Counted from the first letter of the stretch, positions 1-9,324 are shown. The stretch: DNA of 36,114 nt from Bacteroidia bacterium (GCA_022842625.1 JALHPG010000026.1:1-36114), one strand, 5' to 3'. The notes: generated from the sequence alone by a model not told the origin. A program made the numbers and translations.

Positions 1-62
1 TACTTACCGGTAACGAAGCAAAAGGTAAAGAAATGAATGAGAAAATGAAGGCCGGTAAATAA
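1..62 (+). CDS. C-terminal tail of an unidentified protein (partial)
   Basis: The reading frame open from the window edge ends at TAA 60-62 and encodes the Lys/Glu-rich tail LTGNEAKGKEMNEKMKAGK. Only 19 residues are visible, too few to assign a family. The frame is followed 23 bp later by a strong intrinsic terminator, which supports it being the true end of a + strand gene. The other two forward frames are closed by stops within this stretch. Confidence 0.55.
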   Translation, partial: LTGNEAKGKEMNEKMKAGK

Positions 63-85
63 TCAAAAACTAATAAATTTTAAAG

Positions 86-119
86 ATCCCCTCCTATTAA
101 TTCAGAGGGGATTTTTTTG
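86..119 (+). terminator. Intrinsic terminator after the partial upstream gene
   Basis: A perfect 8-bp stem (ATCCCCTC at 86-93 with GAGGGGAT at 105-112) has an 11-nt loop and is followed by a run of T. It separates the upstream gene from htpG. Confidence 0.85.
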
Positions 120-123
120 TCAT

Positions 124-157
124 TTTGTCACTTAAAAGGGCATTGGTATTATTTTTG
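124..157 (+). promoter_or_regulatory. Candidate Bacteroidota-type promoter for htpG
   Basis: TATTTTTG at 150-157 fits the phylum -7 consensus TAnnTTTG, and TTTG at 124-127 can serve as the -33 element with a 22-nt spacer. The predicted transcript start is about 30 nt upstream of the htpG ATG. No CIRCE-like inverted repeat was seen. Confidence 0.5.
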
Positions 158-190
158 CTAATGATACCATGTAATTAAAAAAATAGAAAG

Positions 191-2101
191 ATGAGCAAGA
201 CTACAAAAGGAAAGATTAACGTTCAAACCGAAAACATTTTCCCCATCATTAAGAAGTTTCTTTACAGTGATAACGAGATTTTTTTAAGGGAATTAGTAAG
301 TAATGCAGTTGATGCTACAAAAAAATTAAAAGCGCTTGCCAGTATGGGCGAGGTTAAAGGAGATCTGGGTGATACCAAAATTGAAGTAGTAGTTGATAAG
401 GCCGCAAAAACCATTACCATTAAGGATAAAGGTTTAGGTATGACGGCAGAAGAAATTGATAAATACATTGCACAAATTGCTTTTAGTGGAGCTGAGGAAT
501 TTGTAAATAAATACAAAGATAAAGTTGACAAGAATGTTGTAATAGGTCATTTTGGCTTAGGTTTTTATTCTGCTTTTATGGTGGCAAAAACTGTAGAGAT
601 CTTTTCATTGTCCTACAAAGAAGGCGCTAAGGCGGTTCGTTGGGAGTGCGATGGAAGTCCGGAATACCAAGTTGAAGACATTGATACAAAAACACAACGC
701 GGAACAGATATTGTTTTACACATTGCCGATGATTGCGAAGAGTTTTTAGATGATCATAAAATTGAAGGTTTATTAACCAAATACTGTAAATTTTTACCGG
801 TTGAAATTAAATTTGGTACTAAAAAAGACAGAATTAAACCTGAACTTAAGGAAGGCGAAAAAGAAGAAGATGTTAAAGAGGTTGAAATTGTAGTTGATAA
901 TATTATTAATAATCCTTCTCCGGCATGGACTAAAAAACCTGCTGATCTGACGCCTGAAGCTTACAAGAATTTTTATCACGAATTGTATCCAATGCAATTT
1001 GAAGAGCCGTTATTTCACATTCATTTAAATGTTGATTATCCTTTTAACTTAACCGGGATCCTTTACTTTCCTAAGTTGAGTAATAAGTTAGAGATGCCTA
1101 AAGACCGTATTCAGTTATACAGTAATCAGGTGTTTGTTACTGATAATGTAGAGAATATTGTTCCTGATTTTTTAACCTTATTACGTGGGGTGATTGATAG
1201 TCCGGATATTCCGTTAAACGTTAGCCGTAGCTATTTGCAAGCTGATGGAAATGTGAAAAAGATCTCTAGTCACATTACCAAAAAGGTGGCCGATAAATTG
1301 GAAGAATTATTTAAAAAAGAGCGTCCTGATTTTGAAAAGAAATGGGATGATATTAAAATATTCGTTCAATACGGAATGATCAGCGATGAGAAATTTTACG
1401 AAAAAGCAATAAAATTTGCGCTTTTAAAAACTACCGATAACAAATATTATACGTTCGAAGAATTTGAAAATCTTGTTAAACCGGTTCAAACTGATAAGGA
1501 TAACAAAATAGTTTATTTATATGCAACAAACGTACAAGAACAGCATGCTTATATTGATGCTGCAAAGAGCAGAGGGTATGAAGTGTTGTTAATGGAAACC
1601 ATGTTGGATCCGCATTATATCAATCAATTAGAAGGTAAATTAAAAGACACTTCTTTTGTACGTGTAGATGCTGATACAGTAGATAAATTAATTAAGAAGG
1701 ATGAAAACACTGTAAGTAAAATTACTGAAGAACAACAAAATCAATTAAAACCAATAATTGAAGGCACTGTAAGTAAAGAACAGTTCATGGTTAGCTTTGA
1801 GAACCTAAGTGAAAAGGATGCACCAATGGTGATTACTCGTCCGGAATTTATGCGTAGGATGAAAGATATGAACCAGATGGGTGGAGGAGGAGCAATGGGC
1901 TTTTACGGCACCATGCCGGACATGTATAATTTAGTTGTTAATTCAAACCATCCGTTGATCTCAAAAATTTTAGCCGAACAAAACGCTGAGAAACAAGTTA
2001 ATTTAGCAAAACAGGCAACTGACCTTGCTTTATTATCTCAAGGATTATTAAAAGGAGAAAGCTTAACCAACTTTATTAAGAGAAGTGTTGAGTTGATATA
2101 A
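191..2101 (+). CDS. htpG: Molecular chaperone HtpG (bacterial Hsp90)
   Basis: ATP-dependent cytosolic chaperone of the Hsp90 family, 636 residues, the usual bacterial size. The N-terminal GHKL ATPase motifs are intact: E34, N38 and D41 in the ELVSNAVDA segment, D79 in DKGLGM, and the ATP-lid glycines in GHFGLGFYS (119-127). The middle domain has the conserved NVSR motif with R346, equivalent to the catalytic arginine of the family. The C-terminal dimerisation region holds a short glycine-rich stretch near residues 563-570, followed by NLVVNSNHPL. There is no MEEVD tail, as expected for bacteria. The gene stands alone, between a terminator upstream and a repeat plus terminator downstream. Start ATG 191 follows a plausible promoter by about 30 nt. 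Confidence 0.97.
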   Translation: MSKTTKGKINVQTENIFPIIKKFLYSDNEIFLRELVSNAVDATKKLKALASMGEVKGDLGDTKIEVVVDKAAKTITIKDKGLGMTAEEIDKYIAQIAFSGAEEFVNKYKDKVDKNVVIGHFGLGFYSAFMVAKTVEIFSLSYKEGAKAVRWECDGSPEYQVEDIDTKTQRGTDIVLHIADDCEEFLDDHKIEGLLTKYCKFLPVEIKFGTKKDRIKPELKEGEKEEDVKEVEIVVDNIINNPSPAWTKKPADLTPEAYKNFYHELYPMQFEEPLFHIHLNVDYPFNLTGILYFPKLSNKLEMPKDRIQLYSNQVFVTDNVENIVPDFLTLLRGVIDSPDIPLNVSRSYLQADGNVKKISSHITKKVADKLEELFKKERPDFEKKWDDIKIFVQYGMISDEKFYEKAIKFALLKTTDNKYYTFEEFENLVKPVQTDKDNKIVYLYATNVQEQHAYIDAAKSRGYEVLLMETMLDPHYINQLEGKLKDTSFVRVDADTVDKLIKKDENTVSKITEEQQNQLKPIIEGTVSKEQFMVSFENLSEKDAPMVITRPEFMRRMKDMNQMGGGGAMGFYGTMPDMYNLVVNSNHPLISKILAEQNAEKQVNLAKQATDLALLSQGLLKGESLTNFIKRSVELI

Positions 2102-2110
2102 ACAAAAAAT

Positions 2111-2222
2111 TATCCCTCTCCTGGAGAGGGTGTCCGTAGGACGGGAGAGGGTAGTATGATAATTTTCCTCCTCCTCCCGATAGCTATCGGGATTTCTGAC
2201 ACCTCCTCTAGAGGAGGATATA
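2111..2222. repeat. Composite palindromic intergenic repeat
   Basis: This GC-richer block behind htpG contains several nested palindromes. CCCTCTCC/GGAGAGGG pair at 2114-2121 and 2123-2130 with a 1-nt loop, and a second GGAGAGGG lies at 2144-2151. GTCC/GGAC pair at 2132-2142. A perfect 16-bp palindrome, CCCGATAGCTATCGGG, spans 2176-2191, and another, CCTCCTCTAGAGGAGG, spans 2202-2217. Composition differs sharply from the AT-rich surroundings. It looks like a mobile or dispersed extragenic palindromic element (REP/MITE-like), but only one copy lies in this window. No protein should be called here. Confidence 0.7.
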
Positions 2223-2230
2223 ACAAACGA

Positions 2231-2264
2231 AAAGGCTCGTTGATATTTCAACGAGCCTTTTTTG
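2231..2264. terminator. Bidirectional terminator between htpG and the giant SPOR gene
   Basis: A perfect 13-bp stem (2231-2243 with 2248-2260) has a 4-nt loop and a T-rich flank on the + side. It lies between the converging ends of htpG (+) and the giant gene (-) and can serve both. Confidence 0.85.
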
Positions 2265-2282
2265 TTTTAATAGGGATTAGAA

Positions 2283-5200
2283 TTATCGACCTAAAAGTGT
2301 TGCCGCCTCTGCGCCATAAACTTTTTTACCGTCTTTATAAACGGTTATAAAAGCATCTGTAATGCCAATACTAACGGCCTGCTCTTTTAATGATTTTGCA
2401 AATTTAGCGTCGGTAAAATTACCAATGTTATAAATAAATAAACTATTGATCTGTTTGTTCTCTATCGGCCAAGTTTTTATTTCAGAAAATCTTGCCGCTA
2501 CATCATTTGGTATTTGTTTACTATAAGCACCAATTTGTACCTTAAAGCTAATTCCTTCTTCGTTTGGTTTTACACCATTTTCAGGTGTTGCAGCTGGGTA
2601 TGCGGTAACGCCATTTGTAAATGGCTTAACGGTTGTTGTAGTTGCTGCCGGTGTATTATTTTCCACAGGCGTATTTACTACCGGTTGAGTGTTTGTTACT
2701 GCCGGGGTATTAATCACAGCGCCACCTTCAGGGAAAATAATAGGATTTTGAGTTTCTAATTTAATAGTAGAGTCATTTGCTTTTTTATCTTTACCCTCGG
2801 CAAACGAAATACGTTTACCGTTTAAATAGGCGCTCACAAATGCGTCACGAATACCAAAATCAACCACTTTTCGTTTATCTGTTAGTAATCTGTCCGGGTC
2901 GTTATAAATACCTGCCGTGTAACGGTATAAGCCACTTGGAAGTTTCTCGCTAAAGATCGGACCTAAATTTCTTAATTGACCCTTAGTTACTTGTCTGTTA
3001 TAAACACCAATTTGAACGGTGAATAGTAAACCGTTAATTTGTTCTAACTCTTTAGTAACAGTTACTAAGTCTTGAGAATTTAGATTAGGTTGTGTAACTG
3101 TTGTGTTTGCTTTAGGCACATTTGAATTAGCTGTAATTCCTGCGCTAGTAGGCGCGTTATTATCAATCGTTTTACCTTCTTTATTTAATAAGGCAAGGGC
3201 CTCGGCAACGGTTATGCGTTTGCCGTTAAAAAATGCCACAACAAATGCATCACTGTATCCTAAATTGCGCAGATCGTTTTTAACAGCACCGGCATTTTCG
3301 AATTTAGTAAAGTTACCTGCTGTGTAGCGGATGTAACCATTACCGGCTGTTTCACCATTTAGCGGACTTAAACCTTTAAAAGCATCGTTGGCTAATTGTG
3401 TTTTAAATGCGCCTATTTGAACTCTAAATACTAAACCATCTTGCATTTTTGCATCGATCGGAATTGGTTTTTCGTTATTATAGGCGTTAACCGAAACTAC
3501 TTCTAAGCCTTCAATTTTAACAGTGCCCTTAGTATTATTTACCGCAGGGTTAGCATTATCAATAGTTGCTGCATTATTATTTTCCGGAACGGTTGTATTA
3601 TTCTTTGGATTTGTTTTTGTGTTTTTAGGATTTGTATTGGCTGCAATAGTTGTATTATTTTTTGTACTGGCATTGTTTGCTGCGTATGGATTATTTTTTA
3701 TTTCATTTGCTGTTGCATTATTCGTGTTTTTAGGAGTTGTGTTGTTAGCAGTGCTTGTGTTATTTTTAGGATTTGTATTTTTTGCAACAGCGTTAGTTCC
3801 GGTTATTTTACTTAATTGTTCATTTGCAGCATTGCCTGTTTTTGCAGCTAAAGTTAAAAGTTTAGTTTTTTCTCCGGCGTCAGCAACTTGCGTAGATTTT
3901 ATTAGAAGGTTTTTTGACTCTGAATTAAGATCTTCAGCATTTTGTTTTATAATTAGTTGATCGTTATTTAAATTTTTAGGAATGTACATTTTCGCAGTCT
4001 CGTATTCTAAAGTAAGTGCGTTAGTTAAATTTGTTAACTCCGAACTTTCTTTTTCCTGAATTTGTTTTTGTTTTGCAATTAAATTGTTAGGTACACCTGC
4101 GTTGCCTGCTACGTTGTTACTACTCAAAGGTTTTACAACGTAATCAGGATATTGTTTTTTTAGCTCGGTAATTAACTGATTTTGTTTAATTAAATACTCT
4201 GCTTCTTTTTCTTCAGCATTGCTTAAGGCGCCAATTTTAGCGTTAGGATTTGATTGGGCATTAGCTTCTTCTCTGAGTTTTTGTGACTGAGTTTTAAGTG
4301 TATTTATTTCATTATTTTTTTGTTCTAATTCAGAAAGCAGAGTGGGGTTATCAGTTTTTAATTTTGTGAAAAGCTCAGTAATGGCATTGTTATTAGTTTT
4401 ATAATCTAGTTCATTACTTTGTTGTGTAAGCTCCGAGGCTTCAACTTTTTTGTTTTGTGAGGTGTTTTCTAGTTCATTCGCTTTTGCAATTAAACTGTCT
4501 TTTTTATTTCCTGAGGCAGTGTTTGCTTTATTCTTTAGGTCGGAAGCTTTATTACTTAGATCTTCTGATTCAATTAGTAAAGCATCTGCTTTTGTTTTAA
4601 GTTCAGGCGGTGTTTTTGATGAAACCGGATTTTGATCTTTGTAATTATTTATTTCGCTTTCAACTTGTTTCTTTTCAAGCTCTGATTTTTTTAATTCATT
4701 AATGGCATTAGTCTTTAAGCTATTAGCTTGCGGATTCTTAAGTGTTTCAGATTTGTTTTCAAAAAACGATAATAATTGACCGGCGGTTGTATCCGTTTTA
4801 CTTAGTTCGTTTACACTTACTGTTTTTGTGTCTATAACTTGAGTAGTTGCACTAGCATTGTTTTCCTTAGCTGTATTGTTTGCAGTTACGTTCTCATTTG
4901 CTGTATTATCCTTATTTGAGTTGTTTGCAGTTACATTTTCTTTAGAAGTAGTTTCTTTGGCGTTGTTATCTTTAACAGTATTGTTTGCAGTTGAATTGTC
5001 CTTTGTAGTAGTTTCTTTGGCATTGTTATCTTTAACAGTATTGTTTGCAGTTGAATTGTCCTTTGTAGTAGTTTCTTTGGCGTTGTTATCTTTAACAGTA
5101 TTGTTTGCAGTTGAATTGTCCTTTGTAGTAGTTTCTTTGGCGTTGTTATCTTTAACAGTATTGTTTGCAGTTGAATTGTCCTTTGTAGTAGTTTCTTTTG

Positions 5201-8200
5201 CGCTGTTATCTTTAACAGTATTGTTTGCAGTTGAATTCTCTTTTGCAGTATTATTAGCTATTTGGTTGTTTACTTTTTTGCTTAAATTGTTTAATTGATT
5301 GATCGCTTCAATTTGTTTTTTTGTTGCAGCAATTAAGCTGTTTAGTTTATCGGTATTATTAGTTGCGGCATCCGAGCTTTGTTTTAATTCATTTGCACTG
5401 TTAACTTTATTATTAACGGTAATTGATTCGCTTTTTAAGCTTGGTGTATTTGAAATTAATGTTTCGTTCGTTTTTAAGCTAGTATTTAATTGTTCAATTT
5501 CTAAAGCATTAGCTTCATGCATTTTTTGATAGGCAGCAGTTTTTGTAGCGGCAAGATCGTTAATACCGGCGTTAACTGCATCTAATTTTGAGTTAGCTAA
5601 ATTATCATTCTTAACAACTTTAATTGATGAAGTAGAAGTAACGGCAGTTTTTAAATTTGCTGTTGGATCAGATTTTTTTAATAAGTCTAATGCTTGTTGT
5701 TGTTTGTTTAAGGCAAGCGCTTCTTTTTCTTCGGCATTACTTAATCCTCCTAATTTAGCGCCAATATTGGTAAGAGAATTTGATTCTTCTCTTATAGATG
5801 TTGCTTGTTTGTAGGTTACATTAGCCTCATCCATTAATTTTTTCGCCTCTGCAATATCCGTTTCAGATGCTTTTTTTCCATTGATAAGGGTATTTAAATT
5901 ATCTGTGTTTGTAGAGTAAATTGTTGCGTTATCGGTTTTAGTGATCTCAGCAGCTTGCAAATTCTTTTCATTTCCTTTTTCCTCAGCTGCTTTTGCTTCA
6001 GTTAATAATTTATCTTTTTCGGCGCCGGTTTTTGTTTGTGATTCACCTCTTAATTTCTGTGCTTTATTAAATAATTCTTCAGCCTCTAAATTTAATTGTA
6101 CCGGACTTGAAGTATTCGTTGTACTATTTGCCTCCGTTTTTTTGATTTCTTCTTTTGTTGTGGCTATTAGATCTTTTAATTTCTTTTGTTGTGCAGCCGC
6201 GTCATTGATCTTTGAATCAGCTTCGATCTTTAATTTTTGGGCTTCTGTATTTTGATAAGAGTTATACTCAAAATTTGAATTATCATTTGCGGCTAATTGG
6301 TTATTAAGCTCATCTAAATTCTTAAGCGCCTCAGAGCTATTATTAGCTTTTATTGGATTTAAATTAATAGGCTTTTCATTTGTATTAGCTACAGGCGAAT
6401 TGTTTTTTGCAATTTCTGCATTTAATGTTTGAATTTGTTTGTTATTAGATGCTATTAGCAGATTGTTCTCTTTCTTGGTTGTTTCTAACTGTTTTATGTC
6501 GTTAGTAATTTGTTGTTTACTTTCAGGTGTCTTTGCCTTTAATAATTCCTTTTTATTTGTAGCAATTGCAGCATCTATTTCTTTATTATAGCTTACAATT
6601 TGCTTATTACTTTCTTTTATCGATTCAGGGTTGTTAATGTCAGCAACTGCTACCTTATCCTTGTATTTTTCTTCAAGCGCTTTGTTATTGATTTTTTGCG
6701 CGGCATTTGTTTGAGTATTTGTAGTTGAGTTTATTGCTGTAGCATTTTCTGCCGGGTTTGCTACGGTATTGTTAATGGTATTTGTTTTAGCCGCTGCAAT
6801 GGTTTCGGTTTTAATTTTTGTGGCAAGATCAAGACCGTTCTTTAGGGCAGCTAGATCATCGTTAAGCTTTTTGATCTCAGTTTCGTTTTGAGCAATTTGT
6901 TTTTCTTTTGAGATCTGCTCTGTTTTTAAGGAATCAATTTGTGCAGTTATAATTGCTTTTTGTTTTTTCTTTTTTGTATTACTAAGATCTATTTGATCAC
7001 TTGTGATCTCATTTTTAATATCCCCAATTTCAGTATTTAATAATTTGTTGTTTTTTTCAATCGCAGCAATATCTTTTTCTTTTTGATCAACATCTCCTTT
7101 AATCGATCTATAAATATCTTCTGAATTATTAGTTTTAGCGGCTAATTGGTCAATTTGCTTTTGCAGGTCTTCTAGTTTAGCTGTTGCCTCGGTATTATTC
7201 TTACTCTTACTTGTTGCTAATTTTTCTAATTCGTTGGCATATTGTTCATTTAAAATTGCCTCTTGTTTTTTGTTTGAAGCATCTGTTTTTAATGTATTGG
7301 CCAGATCAATAATTTTGTTTGCTACTGCTAATTCATTTTCAGCTTCATTTTTTATTTTTGTTCCTCTTTCTATCTCATTATTCTTGTCAACTTCATTTGT
7401 AATAGAAGTTGCATTTTTGAGAATTTCATCTCCTTCATTTAATTTTTTAGTTGCCTCAATTTTTTTCTGTTCACCAACTTGTTCAGCATCCCAACTGTCT
7501 TGCATTAATTGGTCAGCCTCCTTTTTAGAGTCAATTGCATCTTGCTTTGCAATATTTATTAAGTCTTTATTTGTAACGTTTTTTGTAGGTTCAGGGGTAA
7601 CAGATTTTGAAGTAGTAGCTACTAATGTTTTGGTTTCAGCCGCATTATCAACCAATGTAGGTTTAACCTCGGCGTTTTCTTTTGTTGACGTGGTAGTAGT
7701 ATTTAAAGCAGTAGAATTGTCTGCAACTTGCGTACCTATTTTATTTTGTCCTTCGTTTACATCTAATTTAGATTTCTTTTCGATAAGGGATAAATATTGT
7801 AAATAGCTATCATCTGTGGGTGATTCTTCAAAATAGTTAATGATCTTTAAAATTCCTTTATCGTAAGAAATAGTTTGTTTTAACGGCCTTGGGCTTGTAG
7901 CAAGCGGCAAACCAACTCTTTCAGATTGAGTTTTTAATCCCGGTGTTTCTACAGTATATAATAACTTGGCACCATTAGGCAGGTCCATTAAATAATTACC
8001 GTTATCTTCTGCCTCAAAAACACCAACAATTTCGCCATTGCCCATGTTTTTAACGGTAATTTTACTCTTTAAACTTTGGCCGGCGTTTTCTTTTACAACT
8101 GTTCCTTTAAGGGCTAATACATCTATTACTTTGCGCTCGGTATTAATTTTTAAGACATCTATTTTGCCGGGAGGACTTTGTCTACCGGTACTAAAATAAG

Positions 8201-9200
8201 CTATTTTCTCAAGTGAATCAGTTACAAATAAGTAATCATCATCCGGTGAATTGATAGGGAATTCAAGGTTTTCAGGTTGTGTCCAAGAGTCTGTCTCTTC
8301 AATATAATTTGATTTAAAAATATCGTAGCCACCCATACCGTTAAATCCCTTACTGGCAAAGTATAATGTTTTTCCGTTAGGGTGAAGGAAGGGGTAGTCC
8401 TCATCATAATCAGAATTAATACTGTTAACTTTAACAGGTTTCGCAAATTCGCCGTTTGACAATTTTACTGCGTAATAAATATCTTTGCTGTCGGTATTTT
8501 CACCATAACTGCTAAAAAAAACTTTATCGGCTGTTTTTGGTAAATAAACTACCGATTTTTCTTTCTTTTTTTTATCCGCACCTGTTCTAAAGGTTTCTGG
8601 TTTAATTAATAATTTTCCTCCAATATTTTTAAGATCGTAGCTTCTAAAATAATCCGCTTCGTTTAATTGCTTTTTACTTTTTATTTCAAGATCAGAAAGG
8701 TTACTTAGTAGGCGTTTACCATAGCCGCAGGACATGATCTCTCTGTCTACCATTAATTTTTTTTGTTTAGATGAGGAGCCAACTTGTTTGTATTCATTAT
8801 AATACTTTATAGCTTCATCAAAGCGATAGTTAATATGGTAAGCTTTTCCTAAATAGAATTTCACTTCTTTAGGCGATTCATCGGGTTTACTGTTGGCAAA
8901 ATTGAGGTAGGGGAGACATTTCTTTTTATCCGGTTCGCTGTAGATCATACACACCCCGAGCTTAAAATTATACTCAGCATCTTTTGGATAATTGGAAACT
9001 AATTGAGAATAAAGTTTGTAGGCTTTTGTAAACTCATCTTCTTCAAAAAGTTTATTAGCTTCTTTTTTAATATCCTCAATTGACACGTTTTGAGAAAAAA
9101 CCGGACATGACATTACAAGCGCTAATAAAACTATCGTTTTTTTAACAATTTTCAGTTCGGGTGTTAAAACGTTAAATAAGGTATTAAACCTTAGTCTCAT
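2283..9200 (-). CDS. Giant TPR-PD40-coiled-coil protein with three C-terminal SPOR domains
   Basis: A 2305-residue predicted envelope protein. The signal peptide ends near residue 37 (hydrophobic TIVLLALV, then CPVFSQ); VMSC could also be read as a weak lipobox. Then come TPR-like helices (about 40-155), PD40/WD40-like propeller blades (about 215-355, with YPFLHPNGKTLYFAS and GGYDIF), and a small beta domain resembling a carboxypeptidase-regulatory fold (about 355-455). Roughly 540-1850 is Asn/Lys/Ala/Glu-rich helix, including a 20-residue tandem repeat near 1320-1430. Three SPOR-like domains start near 1920, 2057 and 2217, each opening with F(R/T/K)VQIG(A/V) and containing YxxGxF/Y. SPOR domains bind denuded peptidoglycan. 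The front half resembles the T9SS lipoprotein PorE, which ends in an OmpA domain instead. A structural envelope or T9SS role is inferred. ATG 9200 gives a long n-region, so the start is not certain. Confidence 0.85.
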   Translation of the reverse strand: MRLRFNTLFNVLTPELKIVKKTIVLLALVMSCPVFSQNVSIEDIKKEANKLFEEDEFTKAYKLYSQLVSNYPKDAEYNFKLGVCMIYSEPDKKKCLPYLNFANSKPDESPKEVKFYLGKAYHINYRFDEAIKYYNEYKQVGSSSKQKKLMVDREIMSCGYGKRLLSNLSDLEIKSKKQLNEADYFRSYDLKNIGGKLLIKPETFRTGADKKKKEKSVVYLPKTADKVFFSSYGENTDSKDIYYAVKLSNGEFAKPVKVNSINSDYDEDYPFLHPNGKTLYFASKGFNGMGGYDIFKSNYIEETDSWTQPENLEFPINSPDDDYLFVTDSLEKIAYFSTGRQSPPGKIDVLKINTERKVIDVLALKGTVVKENAGQSLKSKITVKNMGNGEIVGVFEAEDNGNYLMDLPNGAKLLYTVETPGLKTQSERVGLPLATSPRPLKQTISYDKGILKIINYFEESPTDDSYLQYLSLIEKKSKLDVNEGQNKIGTQVADNSTALNTTTTSTKENAEVKPTLVDNAAETKTLVATTSKSVTPEPTKNVTNKDLINIAKQDAIDSKKEADQLMQDSWDAEQVGEQKKIEATKKLNEGDEILKNATSITNEVDKNNEIERGTKIKNEAENELAVANKIIDLANTLKTDASNKKQEAILNEQYANELEKLATSKSKNNTEATAKLEDLQKQIDQLAAKTNNSEDIYRSIKGDVDQKEKDIAAIEKNNKLLNTEIGDIKNEITSDQIDLSNTKKKKQKAIITAQIDSLKTEQISKEKQIAQNETEIKKLNDDLAALKNGLDLATKIKTETIAAAKTNTINNTVANPAENATAINSTTNTQTNAAQKINNKALEEKYKDKVAVADINNPESIKESNKQIVSYNKEIDAAIATNKKELLKAKTPESKQQITNDIKQLETTKKENNLLIASNNKQIQTLNAEIAKNNSPVANTNEKPINLNPIKANNSSEALKNLDELNNQLAANDNSNFEYNSYQNTEAQKLKIEADSKINDAAAQQKKLKDLIATTKEEIKKTEANSTTNTSSPVQLNLEAEELFNKAQKLRGESQTKTGAEKDKLLTEAKAAEEKGNEKNLQAAEITKTDNATIYSTNTDNLNTLINGKKASETDIAEAKKLMDEANVTYKQATSIREESNSLTNIGAKLGGLSNAEEKEALALNKQQQALDLLKKSDPTANLKTAVTSTSSIKVVKNDNLANSKLDAVNAGINDLAATKTAAYQKMHEANALEIEQLNTSLKTNETLISNTPSLKSESITVNNKVNSANELKQSSDAATNNTDKLNSLIAATKKQIEAINQLNNLSKKVNNQIANNTAKENSTANNTVKDNSAKETTTKDNSTANNTVKDNNAKETTTKDNSTANNTVKDNNAKETTTKDNSTANNTVKDNNAKETTTKDNSTANNTVKDNNAKETTSKENVTANNSNKDNTANENVTANNTAKENNASATTQVIDTKTVSVNELSKTDTTAGQLLSFFENKSETLKNPQANSLKTNAINELKKSELEKKQVESEINNYKDQNPVSSKTPPELKTKADALLIESEDLSNKASDLKNKANTASGNKKDSLIAKANELENTSQNKKVEASELTQQSNELDYKTNNNAITELFTKLKTDNPTLLSELEQKNNEINTLKTQSQKLREEANAQSNPNAKIGALSNAEEKEAEYLIKQNQLITELKKQYPDYVVKPLSSNNVAGNAGVPNNLIAKQKQIQEKESSELTNLTNALTLEYETAKMYIPKNLNNDQLIIKQNAEDLNSESKNLLIKSTQVADAGEKTKLLTLAAKTGNAANEQLSKITGTNAVAKNTNPKNNTSTANNTTPKNTNNATANEIKNNPYAANNASTKNNTTIAANTNPKNTKTNPKNNTTVPENNNAATIDNANPAVNNTKGTVKIEGLEVVSVNAYNNEKPIPIDAKMQDGLVFRVQIGAFKTQLANDAFKGLSPLNGETAGNGYIRYTAGNFTKFENAGAVKNDLRNLGYSDAFVVAFFNGKRITVAEALALLNKEGKTIDNNAPTSAGITANSNVPKANTTVTQPNLNSQDLVTVTKELEQINGLLFTVQIGVYNRQVTKGQLRNLGPIFSEKLPSGLYRYTAGIYNDPDRLLTDKRKVVDFGIRDAFVSAYLNGKRISFAEGKDKKANDSTIKLETQNPIIFPEGGAVINTPAVTNTQPVVNTPVENNTPAATTTTVKPFTNGVTAYPAATPENGVKPNEEGISFKVQIGAYSKQIPNDVAARFSEIKTWPIENKQINSLFIYNIGNFTDAKFAKSLKEQAVSIGITDAFITVYKDGKKVYGAEAATLLGR
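4921..5240 (-). repeat. 60-bp tandem repeat inside the giant gene
   Basis: The sequence repeats with an exact 60-bp period. Four nearly identical units run 4981-5040, 5041-5100, 5101-5160 and 5161-5220, with degenerate units on both sides (4921-4980 and from 5221). Units differ at only a few positions. The period is a multiple of three, so copy number can change without a frameshift. It encodes the 20-residue unit NNTVKDNNAKETTTKDNSTA. Confidence 0.95.
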
Positions 9201-9316
9201 AATTCAGTTGGTGTAAATTTAATAATATTTATTGTTAAGGTGCTATTCCTTAAAAAAATCCATATTCACACGTGTTAAAAATAGGATTATTTAACTATAA
9301 TTTAAAATTAAAGATT

Positions 9317-9324
9317 TATATTTG
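9317..9324 (+). promoter_or_regulatory. -7 promoter box upstream of the 9352 gene
   Basis: TATATTTG matches TAnnTTTG exactly and lies 27 nt upstream of ATG 9352. No clear TTG -33 element was found at the usual distance. The A-rich leader between box and start is typical of the phylum. Confidence 0.5.

Noticed and set aside
2063..2350. Small open frames on both strands over the intergenic palindromic element
   Set aside because: Their sequence is dictated by the palindromes and terminator; no start signals or family resemblance.
4921..5240. CRISPR array
   Set aside because: The units are contiguous 60-bp repeats without unique spacers and encode an in-frame 20-residue protein repeat.
3103..5529. 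Several long + strand open frames rich in Leu, Val and Phe opposite the giant gene, including 3523-3960 and 4858-5298
   Set aside because: They are antisense images of low-complexity Asn/Lys/Thr/Ala codons; the minus strand has a continuous 2305-codon frame with recognisable domains.
7234..7806. A 190-codon + strand frame
   Set aside because: Antisense of the coiled-coil part of the giant gene; its Phe/Ser/Ala-rich composition is typical of a complementary-frame artefact.
9261..9280. Third copy of the TCACA...TGTGA operator (TTCACACGTGTTA)
   Set aside because: The half sites abut instead of being 6 nt apart and the centre does not match, so it is not the same motif.
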